Source: Brevundimonas sp. UBA7534 (GTDB taxonomy: Bacteria; Pseudomonadota; Alphaproteobacteria; Caulobacterales; Caulobacteraceae). From it: 12,726 nt of DNA. Position numbers and translations under genes: made by a program. The stretch is from assembly GCF_002479325.1 (NCBI RefSeq), contig NZ_DLMO01000112.1, positions 1 through 12,726 of the forward strand, given 5' to 3'. Under the pieces are notes generated by a model, which was not told where the DNA came from, ran no database searches, and saw only the letters and a program-made list of their open reading frames with translations. Below, piece after piece: positions 1-6,153 of the stretch. Each line of letters starts with the position of its first letter. The stretch's first letter is position 1.

Positions 1-17
1 CCGATTGAGTCCGGAGC

Positions 18-353
18 CTAATCCACCACCTGGAACCGGCGGCTGTCGAACACGCGCAACACCTGCGCCAGGTCGCGGCCGCGGCGCAGCACCTGGCCGC
101 CCTCGCCGATGACGGCCCACTGGCCCTGGCGGGTCTGCAGGGCGGGGCGCTTTTCGATGCGATAGGCCGGGGCGTCGCCTGACCGGCGGAAGACGGCGAA
201 CTCGGCGAAGTCCTTGTGGCCGACGACGGAATAGTCCCGCCATTCCCCCTGCGCGACCATTCGCCCATAGACCCTCAGGATCAGGTCCAGTTCGCGCCGG
301 TCGAAGAAGACCGGGCCGGGCAGGGGCTGGGCGGCTGTAGGGTCCAGACTCAT
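18..353 (-). CDS. DUF2794 family protein
   Basis: This is a 111-residue cytoplasmic protein with no signal peptide or membrane segment. The central block FDRRELDLILRVYGRMV (about residues 17-33) followed by GEWRDYSV, then YRIEKRPAL and a C-terminal RRGRDLAQVLRVFDSRR, is the pattern I recognise as DUF2794, a short single-domain family found almost only in Alphaproteobacteria. The length fits a full-length member. Its function is unknown and I infer none. The ATG at 353 is the natural start; only a weak purine-rich stretch precedes it. It follows the HtrA-type protease on the same strand after a 307-bp gap, so it is probably a separate transcript. The family call is confident. Confidence 0.85.
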   Translation of the reverse strand: MSLDPTAAQPLPGPVFFDRRELDLILRVYGRMVAQGEWRDYSVVGHKDFAEFAVFRRSGDAPAYRIEKRPALQTRQGQWAVIGEGGQVLRRGRDLAQVLRVFDSRRFQVVD

Positions 354-660
354 GACTTCAACTTAGGCCGATGCGGCCCCGGCGCCAGCCTCGCGGCGCG
401 CGCGCGGAGGTTTTCGCGGGCGACACGAAAAGGCCCCCTTTCGGTCCTTCGCCCGCCCGTTTGGGGGGCGACACAGCGATCATCGGCTCGTCGGAGTTCG
501 GAAGCGTCCGGATCCTGAACAGCCCCCCAGCCCCCTGGATGTTTCCATCAAAGGGCTCCGGCGGCCGATGCTTCCTCCAAGCGAGCGCCCGTCCTGCCGA
601 ACCCCTCCCCCTCCCCGGCAAGGCGGGCGTTTCGCTGTCCGGGGTCCTGTTTCGTCCGGA
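354..660. other. 307-bp intergenic region with one compound stem-loop
   Basis: This is the gap between the htrA-type gene and the DUF2794 gene, both on the - strand. Reading frames on both strands cross it, but they are proline/arginine/glycine-rich and resemble no family I know, so I do not call a gene. The only clear structure is the nested inverted repeat at 416-456. A 9-bp direct repeat CGTCCGGAT occurs at 505-513 and 653-661, which is not remarkable at this GC. A promoter for the DUF2794 gene should lie near 360-420, but I see no convincing -35/-10 pair. Confidence 0.4.
416..456 (-). terminator. Compound stem-loop, possible terminator of the htrA-type gene
   Basis: An outer inverted repeat GCGGGCGA (416-423) / TCGCCCGC (449-456) encloses an inner one, CGAAAAGG (426-433) / CCTTTCG (437-443), with a 3-nt loop and one bulged base. 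It lies downstream of the htrA-type stop codon on the - strand. On that strand the inner hairpin ends in CCTTTTCG rather than a clean U tract, so intrinsic termination would be weak. It could instead be an mRNA-stabilising or processing structure. The structure is seen; its role is inferred. Confidence 0.35.
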
Positions 661-2004
661 TTAGGGTGTCAGGGCCAGGGTCAGGGTCTCGCCGCCCCGC
701 GTCACGGAAATCTCGATCGTCTCCCCCGCCGCCCGCAGGGCGTCGCCGGCCGCGCGCGCGCTGGTGATCGCAGTCCCGTCGACGGCGGTGATCTGGTCGC
801 CGGCCAGCAGCTCGGCCTGGGCGGCGGGAGAGCCGGCCTCGACCGTCATGACCTGGGCGCCGACGTCGGCGTCGCGCAGGGCCGCGCCATAGGCCACGAC
901 GCGGTCGGCGCCGACGACGACGGGCGCGGCTTCGGGCGTTTCCACCCGCAGGGCCGTCGTCGCCTCGTGGCCGCCGCGCAGATAGACCAGGTTCAGGCTG
1001 GAGTCCGGCGCGGCGATCCCGACCGTGGCGTTGATCGATCCGGCGTTCGCGACCGGCCGGTTCTGGATCCGCGTGATGACGTCGTCGCGACGCAGGCCGG
1101 CGCGCTCGGCCGGAGAGCCGGGGGCCACGTCCGCGACGACGGCGCCGCGCACGATGCGCAGGTCCATCTCGCGCGCCCGTTCCGCGGTCAGGGAGGCGAA
1201 GATGGCCCCGGTCTGGCCGCGCTTGACCTCGCCGTTCTTCCTCAGCTGCTCGGCGACATAGAGCATGATGCGCGACGGCACGGCGAAGGCGATGCCGTCG
1301 TTGCCGCCCCCGAACCCGCCCGACAGGATGGAGGTGTTGATGCCGATCAGCCGGCCCCGGCTGTCGAGCAGCGGTCCGCCCGAGTTGCCCGAATTCACCG
1401 CCGCGTCGGTCTGGATGTAGTCTTCGACCGCGTCGCCCAGGCCCGAGCGGTTCAGGCCCGAGATCACCCCCATCGTCAGGGTCTGGTCCAGCCCCAGCGG
1501 ATAGCCCACCGCAAAGGCCAGGTCGCCGGTTCGCAGGGTGTCGGAATCGACCGTCTGGACCTGCGACAGGTTCAGCGGCCGGCCATCGGGCACGATCTTC
1601 AGCACGGCGATGTCGGTGGCCTTGTCGGCGCCGACCAGCACCGCGTCGAACAACCGGCCGTCGGTCAGGTCGACCGTGAACTTGCGCCCGCCCTCGACCA
1701 CGTGGTTGTTGGTGATCAGCACCCCTTCGGCCGCGTCGATGACGACGCCCGAGCCCGAGGCGAACGGCTTGGGGTCGTCGGCGTCCGAGGTCGGGCCGCG
1801 CGACTGGCCCAGGGTCGTCACCTGCACCACCGCCGGCAGCGAATCGTCCAGGCCGGGCGCGAAGCTGAACACCCCGCGCCGCGCGTCATAGGGCAGATAG
1901 CTGGGGCCCGGTTGGGCCGCGGCGGGCGCCGCCTGGATCAGGATGATCCCCGTCAGGACGGACGACAGGCCCGTGGACAGCAGGGCCTTGAGGCGAGGCG
2001 ACAT
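661..2004 (-). CDS. HtrA/Do-type periplasmic serine protease with two PDZ regions
   Basis: This encodes a 447-residue trypsin-fold protease of the DegP/DegQ (HtrA) type. Residues 1-30 form a signal peptide ending in APAAAQ, so it should act in the periplasm in envelope protein quality control. The catalytic triad is visible: H101 in TNNHVVEGG, D131 in DKATDIAVLKI and S208 in the motif NSGNSGGPL. A first PDZ region spans about residues 265-355 (GAVVADVAPGSPAERAGLR); a shorter second one spans about 365-445 (VEAGSPAAQAELLAGDQI). The ATG at 2004 is preceded by AAGGGA with normal spacing. It is divergent from the DUF6356 gene. The family call is firm; assignment to DegP, DegQ or DegS is not possible by eye. 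Confidence 0.92.
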   Translation of the reverse strand: MSPRLKALLSTGLSSVLTGIILIQAAPAAAQPGPSYLPYDARRGVFSFAPGLDDSLPAVVQVTTLGQSRGPTSDADDPKPFASGSGVVIDAAEGVLITNNHVVEGGRKFTVDLTDGRLFDAVLVGADKATDIAVLKIVPDGRPLNLSQVQTVDSDTLRTGDLAFAVGYPLGLDQTLTMGVISGLNRSGLGDAVEDYIQTDAAVNSGNSGGPLLDSRGRLIGINTSILSGGFGGGNDGIAFAVPSRIMLYVAEQLRKNGEVKRGQTGAIFASLTAERAREMDLRIVRGAVVADVAPGSPAERAGLRRDDVITRIQNRPVANAGSINATVGIAAPDSSLNLVYLRGGHEATTALRVETPEAAPVVVGADRVVAYGAALRDADVGAQVMTVEAGSPAAQAELLAGDQITAVDGTAITSARAAGDALRAAGETIEISVTRGGETLTLALTP

Positions 2005-2122
2005 GGACGTTCCCTTATTCGAACCGCGACCCTAGCGCGGGAAGGTCCGCCTGACGATGGGGCGCGACGCGTTTGCGGGCTTGCCTCCATCGGCCTTCGA
2101 CGCGACCATGGGGTGACGCTTC

Positions 2123-2128
2123 AGGAGG
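2123..2128 (+). promoter_or_regulatory. Ribosome binding site deciding the DUF6356 start
   Basis: A perfect AGGAGG lies 8 nt before the ATG at 2137. It places the real start far inside a much longer open frame that runs antisense to the htrA-type gene from 568. Confidence 0.8.
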
Positions 2129-2136
2129 CCGCCCGC

Positions 2137-2436
2137 ATGACCCAGACCCTGTCCGACCGCGACCGCCCTGGATCGACGCCGTTCGCCCGGCTGTTCCGCG
2201 ACCACCCGCGCGAGGTGGGCGAGACCTATCTGGAGCATTTCGCCGCCTCGGCCGGCTTTGGCTTCAAGCTGCTGGGCCTGGCCGGCGCCGCCTTCGCCCA
2301 CGCCCTGGCGCCCGGCGTGCACAAGGCGACCGTCTCCACCGCCATCCGCGGCATGGCCCGCGACATGGGCGGCCGCGCCGAAGAGGCCCGCGAGGCCCGT
2401 ATGCGCGACGCCGGCGTCTGGGACGTGGGGCTGTAG
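2137..2436 (+). CDS. DUF6356 family small protein
   Basis: This is a 99-residue protein starting MTQTLSDRDR. Residues 15-62 carry the pattern PFARLFRDHPREVGETYLEHF followed by an alanine/glycine-rich hydrophobic stretch (about 37-60, AASAGFGFKLLGLAGAAFAH) that could form one membrane helix. I recognise this as DUF6356, a small alphaproteobacterial family of unknown function. The C-terminal third is charged (RARDMGGRAEEAREARMRD-like) and probably helical. The start is fixed by a perfect Shine-Dalgarno 8 nt upstream and by where family similarity begins. The frame is open upstream to 568, but that part is only the shadow of the htrA-type gene. It is divergent from that gene and codirectional with rlmN. 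Confidence 0.8.
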   Translation: MTQTLSDRDRPGSTPFARLFRDHPREVGETYLEHFAASAGFGFKLLGLAGAAFAHALAPGVHKATVSTAIRGMARDMGGRAEEAREARMRDAGVWDVGL

Positions 2437-2450
2437 GAGGGCCGGGGGAG

Positions 2451-2510
2451 GAATTAGGGCTTGGGGCAAGCGGTGCGGGCCAAAGCGATTCCCTAATTCC
2501 CAAGCCCTAG
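2451..2510. repeat. 14-nt-period repeat forming two alternative hairpins
   Basis: The left arm GAATTAGGGCTTGGG (2451-2465) can pair with the right side (2491-2509) in two mutually exclusive ways. GAATTAGGG (2451-2459) pairs with CCCTAATTC (2491-2499), and TAGGGCTTGGG (2455-2465) pairs with CCCAAGCCCTA (2499-2509). This works because the right side is a circularly permuted copy of the same 14-nt unit (CCCTAATTCCCAAG, then CCCTAG). It lies between the DUF6356 stop codon and the rlmN promoter region, where a terminator would be expected, but no U tract follows. It may be a dispersed intergenic repeat. Confidence 0.6.
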
Positions 2511-2551
2511 CCCCACCCCTCCGCGCCGGCCATGCAATCGCCGGGATCCGT

Positions 2552-2559
2552 GCTATATA
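2552..2559 (+). promoter_or_regulatory. Putative -10 element for rlmN
   Basis: GCTATATA lies 31 nt before the rlmN start. It matches the GCTANA-type -10 element typical of Caulobacter-like housekeeping promoters. No good -35 (TTGAC-like) is seen about 17 nt upstream, so the promoter is tentative. Confidence 0.4.
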
Positions 2560-2590
2560 GGCGGGCTCAATCTCACGCAGGATCGCCGCC

Positions 2591-3751
2591 TTGAGCATCA
2601 CGCTCGACCTTTCGCGCGTCTCGAACGCCCCCGCCGCACCGGCGCCCGTCAACCTTTCCGGCCTGACGCGCGAGGGACTGGGCCAGGCCCTGATCGACGC
2701 CGGCGTCTGCCCGCCCGAAAAGGCCAGGATGCGCGCCAGCCAGGTGTGGGGCTGGATCCACCACTACGGCGTCACCGACTTCGCGGCCATGTCTAACGTC
2801 GCCAAGGACATGCAGGCCAAGCTGGCCCAGCACTTCACCCTGGCCCGGCCCGAGGTGGTGGAGCGCCAGGTGTCCAAGGACGGCACTCGCAAGTGGCTGA
2901 TCCGCACCGCGCCGGGCATCGAGATCGAGACCGTCTATATCCCCGACGTCGGCCGCGCCGGCGCCCTGTGCGTCTCGTCCCAGGTCGGCTGCACCCTGAA
3001 CTGCACCTTCTGCCACACCGGCACGCAAAAGCTGGTCCGCAACCTGACCGCCGCCGAGATCGTGGCTCAGGTCCAGGTGGCGCGCGACGACCTTGAGGAA
3101 TGGCCGTCGCCCAAGGAAGACCGGCGCCTGTCCAACATCGTCTTCATGGGCATGGGCGAGCCGCTGTACAATCTGGACAACGTCTCTGACGCCATCGACA
3201 TCATCTCGGACAACGAGGGCATCGCCCTGTCGCGCCGCCGGATCACCGTCTCGACCTCGGGCGTGGTCCCCCAGCTCCAGGCCCTGGGTGACCGCACGGC
3301 CGCCATGCTGGCCATCAGCCTGCACGCCACCAACGACGCCCTGCGCGACGTCCTGGTGCCGCTGAACAAGAAATATCCGCTGGACCAGCTGATGGCCGCC
3401 ATCCGCGCCTATCCCGGCCTGTCCAACGCGCGGCGGGTGACGTTCGAATACGTCATGCTGAAGGGCGTCAACGACAGCCCGGAAGAAGCCCGCGCCCTGC
3501 TCAAGCTGATCGAGGGCATTCCGGCCAAGGTCAATCTGATCCCGTTCAATCCGTGGCCGGGCACCGACTATCAGTGCTCGGACTGGAAGACGATCGAACG
3601 CTTCGCCGCCATCCTGAACAAGGCCGGCTACGCCAGCCCCATCCGCACCCCCCGCGGCCGCGACATCCTGGCCGCCTGCGGCCAGCTGAAGTCCGAAAGC
3701 GAAAAGATCCGGGCCTCCGCGCTCAGGAAGGCCGAGCAGGCGGCGGCGTGA
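2591..3751 (+). CDS. rlmN: Dual-specificity 23S rRNA/tRNA (adenine-C2)-methyltransferase RlmN
   Basis: This is a 386-residue radical SAM enzyme, the usual RlmN length. It methylates C2 of A2503 in 23S rRNA and of A37 in some tRNAs, using SAM both as radical source and methyl donor. The [4Fe-4S] motif CX3CX2C is at C134, C138 and C141 (GCTLNCTFCHTG). FMGMGEPLYN (185-194) is the SAM-contacting GEP motif. The methyl-carrying cysteine is C363 in GRDILAACGQL, and E113 in ETVYIPD matches the conserved glutamate. The start is TTG at 2591 with AGGA (2579-2582) 8 nt upstream; no in-frame ATG gives the full N-terminal domain. Confidence is very high for the family; RlmN is favoured over Cfr because this is a chromosomal housekeeping setting. 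Confidence 0.96.
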   Translation: MSITLDLSRVSNAPAAPAPVNLSGLTREGLGQALIDAGVCPPEKARMRASQVWGWIHHYGVTDFAAMSNVAKDMQAKLAQHFTLARPEVVERQVSKDGTRKWLIRTAPGIEIETVYIPDVGRAGALCVSSQVGCTLNCTFCHTGTQKLVRNLTAAEIVAQVQVARDDLEEWPSPKEDRRLSNIVFMGMGEPLYNLDNVSDAIDIISDNEGIALSRRRITVSTSGVVPQLQALGDRTAAMLAISLHATNDALRDVLVPLNKKYPLDQLMAAIRAYPGLSNARRVTFEYVMLKGVNDSPEEARALLKLIEGIPAKVNLIPFNPWPGTDYQCSDWKTIERFAAILNKAGYASPIRTPRGRDILAACGQLKSESEKIRASALRKAEQAAA

Positions 3752-3834
3752 TCCGCCGGCTGTAATCTTTCGTCACCAGGTGTGGCCGCCCAGCGCTTGC
3801 GGATTGGGGCGTCAATGGGGCAAGGCGTCGGGAT

Positions 3835-4275
3835 ATGGATCCGTCCCTGTCCAACGTCCTGACCAGCGCCGAGGTCCAGGCCTTCGCCTCGGGCTTTCCC
3901 GTCCTGGTGATGCACCTGGTGGTGACCCTGCTGCTGCTGGCGGCGGGCGCGACGGTGTATGCGCTGATGACGCCCTGGAAGGAGGTCGCGCTGATCCGCG
4001 ACGGCAATCCGGCCGCGGCCCTGGCTTTCGCGGGCGTGTTGCTGGGCCTGGCGATTCCCCTGGCGGTCAGCCTGTCGGTGTCGACCTCGGTGCGCGACAT
4101 CACCATCTGGGGCGTGGCGACCCTGGTGCTGCAACTTCTGGCCTTCCGCGTCGTCGACCTGCTGCTGACGGGCCTGCCGCAGCGGATCAAGGACGGACAG
4201 ATGTCGGCCGCCATCGTGCTGGTGGGGGCCAAGCTGGCGACGGCGGTGGTTCTGTCGGCCGCCCTGACGGGCTGA
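3835..4275 (+). CDS. DUF350 family four-helix membrane protein
   Basis: This is a 146-residue integral membrane protein. Four hydrophobic segments lie at about 22-44, 62-84, 90-112 and 123-143. The block IRDGNPAAALAFAGVLLGLAIPLA around residues 54-77 and the later basic loop GLPQRIKDGQ (113-122) are the hallmarks of DUF350, the family of E. coli YjfL. Its molecular function is not known to me. The start ATG at 3835 lacks a strong Shine-Dalgarno, with only GG-rich sequence upstream. The stop is 4 nt before the next gene, a membrane-anchored trypsin-like protease, so the two are surely cotranscribed and perhaps translationally coupled. An 83-nt gap after rlmN leaves room for a promoter, but none is clear. 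Confidence 0.85.
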   Translation: MDPSLSNVLTSAEVQAFASGFPVLVMHLVVTLLLLAAGATVYALMTPWKEVALIRDGNPAAALAFAGVLLGLAIPLAVSLSVSTSVRDITIWGVATLVLQLLAFRVVDLLLTGLPQRIKDGQMSAAIVLVGAKLATAVVLSAALTG

Positions 4276-4279
4276 CGCC

Positions 4280-5104
4280 ATGCAATTTCCCCGCCTGCCG
4301 GACTGGACCATCTACGCCGCGGTGGTCGGGGTGCTGCTGGCCGTATCGCTGAGCCGGCGCGAGAACGCCGACGCCCCGCCGCCTCCGGCCGAAGACGGGG
4401 AGGGGGCCCTGCTGGGACCGATCACCCCCTTCGACGCCACGGTCACGGTCGATGCGCCGGACACGCCGTTCAAGCCGACGGCCGGCACGGCATTCTCCAT
4501 CGCCGGGCGGGGCCGCTGGGTCACGGCGCGCCATGTGGTCGAGGGCTGTCGGCGTCCGGCCCTGGTGATCGGCGGGGGGCGGGCGGTCGCGGCCGACGTG
4601 CGCCTGGCGCCGCGCGCGGACGTGGCCCTGCTGCTGACCGACGGCGGCCCCACCGCCCTGCCTGTCGCCGCCGACGCCCCGCTGAGGAAGGGCCAGCGCG
4701 CCTATCATCCGGGGTTTCCGCAAGGGCGGCCGGGCGAGGTCGCCACGCGCCTGCTGGGGCGCGAGACGCTGAAGGTCTCGGGCCGCGACGCCCATGACGA
4801 GCCGGTGCTGGCCTGGGCAGAGGTGGGCCGCACCAACGGGCTGGAGGGCACGCTGTCGGGCCTGTCGGGGGCGCCGGCGCTGGATTCGCGCGGGCGGGTG
4901 ATCGGCGTCACCCTGGCCGAGGCGCCCCGCCGAGGCCGGATCTACACCACCGCCCCGGAATCGTTCGCGCCCGCCATTCGCGGGGAACAGCGGGCCGACG
5001 AGGCCGCCAAGGGCCAATCCATCACCGTGGACGATTACGGCCGGGTCTCGGACCGCCTGCGCCGCGACCTGCGCGTGGCCCAGGTGGTCTGCCTGTCGGT
5101 CTGA
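4280..5104 (+). CDS. Membrane-anchored trypsin-like serine protease
   Basis: This is a 274-residue protein. One N-terminal hydrophobic helix (about 10-25) is followed by a proline/acid-rich linker and a compact trypsin-like domain (about 65-215), so the catalytic domain should face the periplasm. The triad is H85 (VTARHVVEGC), D114 (RADVALLL) and S196 (LSGLSGAPALD). The active-site block reads GLSGAP instead of the common GNSGGP, with later RGRVIGVTLA matching the strand after the nucleophile. There is no PDZ domain, unlike the HtrA-type protease at 661-2004. The C-terminal tail (about 230-274) is polar and unassigned. Its partner and substrate are unknown. The 4-nt spacing to the DUF350 gene makes a joint role likely. 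It is convergent with the DUF6607 gene. Confidence 0.82.
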   Translation: MQFPRLPDWTIYAAVVGVLLAVSLSRRENADAPPPPAEDGEGALLGPITPFDATVTVDAPDTPFKPTAGTAFSIAGRGRWVTARHVVEGCRRPALVIGGGRAVAADVRLAPRADVALLLTDGGPTALPVAADAPLRKGQRAYHPGFPQGRPGEVATRLLGRETLKVSGRDAHDEPVLAWAEVGRTNGLEGTLSGLSGAPALDSRGRVIGVTLAEAPRRGRIYTTAPESFAPAIRGEQRADEAAKGQSITVDDYGRVSDRLRRDLRVAQVVCLSV

Positions 5105-5122
5105 GGCCCCGCCTTCGCCCCG

Positions 5123-6103
5123 TCACCGGGCGGCGGTCGCCTCCAGGATGACGGCGCGGCCTTGGGCGATGGCGTCGGCCTCGGCGATCTCGCCGTCGGC
5201 CAGGCGTTGGGCCAGGTCCATCAAGGGGGCGCCGGTGACGGTCCCGGTCGCGGCTTCCTCCTGCAGGCGCACGCCGCTGTCGCGGGCGATCACGGCGTCC
5301 CACTGGTCGCGGATCGCCGCCCAATAGGCCTTGGTCGCGGCCCAGTAGTCGTCGCCGGGCTGGGGCGAATAGCTGTCGTTGCGGTCATAGGTGTTGATGA
5401 CGTCTTCCTGGACGATGGCGATCGGCTCGCCGCCGTCGCGGCCCGACATCTTCATATTGTCCTGGATGTGCACCCATCCGTCCGGCTTCAGAATGTGGCG
5501 GTTGGTTCCCAGGTAGCGGTCGTACACGGGGTTGCGGACCGCGTCGCGACGCGCCAGCGGCCGCCAGGTGGGGTTCGAGGTCCAGGTGGCTAGGCCGTTG
5601 TCGTACGTCCAGCGGCCGACGCCGCCGTAGCGGGGCGAATCGTCGGTCTGCCACACCGTCTGGGACCAGGCGCCCTGGCGCTGGTCGGCCGGCACGGACG
5701 TCAGGGTCCACTGGTTCGGCCCGGCGTAGGTCAGGACCGTCTCGGGCTGATAGGTCCAGTCCTGACGCCAGTGCTTGACCACGATGGACTGCCCGTCGTG
5801 CTCCATCACCAGGATGTGCTGCAGGCTGATGCGGTCGCCTTCGTCATGGACCACGCGCACGATCTCGCTGCCGCCGGACAGCTTTTCCTCCAGCGGGTCG
5901 TAGTCGGCGCGGAAGCTGACGTTCTCGCGCATGTCGAAGTGGACGCGGTGCTGGCCGGCCTGGGCCAGGATCGACTGGCGGTCGCGCTGGAAGGCGCTGG
6001 CGGGCGCGGCCTGAGCGGGGGGCTGAGTGGGAGCGGCCGACTGGGCCAGGGCGGCTGGGGCGGCGCCGGCGAGCAGGGCGGCGGCGATGAGGATGGCGCG
6101 CAT
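5123..6103 (-). CDS. Secreted DUF6607 family protein, second gene of a heme-receptor operon
   Basis: This is a 326-residue protein beginning MRAILIAAALLAGAAPAALAQ, a clear signal peptide, so it is periplasmic or surface-exposed. The body is rich in aromatic residues and strands, with blocks such as HILVMEHDGQSIVVKHWRQD, WTYDNGLATW, YDRYLGTNRHILKP and NTYDRNDSYSPQPGDDYW. I recognise these as DUF6607; the function is unknown. I chose the ATG at 6103 because it opens the signal peptide and has GGAAGA 8 nt upstream. An alternative in-frame ATG at 6154 (343 residues) overlaps the receptor stop codon as TGATG and would add a 17-residue basic extension. Either way the gene is coupled to the TonB receptor, which suggests a role in heme or iron uptake; that role is inferred. 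Confidence 0.8.
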   Translation of the reverse strand: MRAILIAAALLAGAAPAALAQSAAPTQPPAQAAPASAFQRDRQSILAQAGQHRVHFDMRENVSFRADYDPLEEKLSGGSEIVRVVHDEGDRISLQHILVMEHDGQSIVVKHWRQDWTYQPETVLTYAGPNQWTLTSVPADQRQGAWSQTVWQTDDSPRYGGVGRWTYDNGLATWTSNPTWRPLARRDAVRNPVYDRYLGTNRHILKPDGWVHIQDNMKMSGRDGGEPIAIVQEDVINTYDRNDSYSPQPGDDYWAATKAYWAAIRDQWDAVIARDSGVRLQEEAATGTVTGAPLMDLAQRLADGEIAEADAIAQGRAVILEATAAR

Positions 6104-6153
6104 GGACGGGGTCTTCCGGGTCTTGAGGGCGGGACGGGAGGCGGGCTGGGACA

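Noticed and set aside
358..664. Opposing small frames in the gap after the HtrA-type gene
   Set aside because: They are Pro/Arg/Gly-rich with no convincing ribosome site and no family I recognise, and they exist on both strands at once.
568..2136. Long + strand open frame, 523 codons before the DUF6356 start
   Set aside because: It is antisense to the HtrA-type gene, has low-complexity Arg/Gly/Asp-rich translation with no family resemblance, and is explained by high third-position GC.
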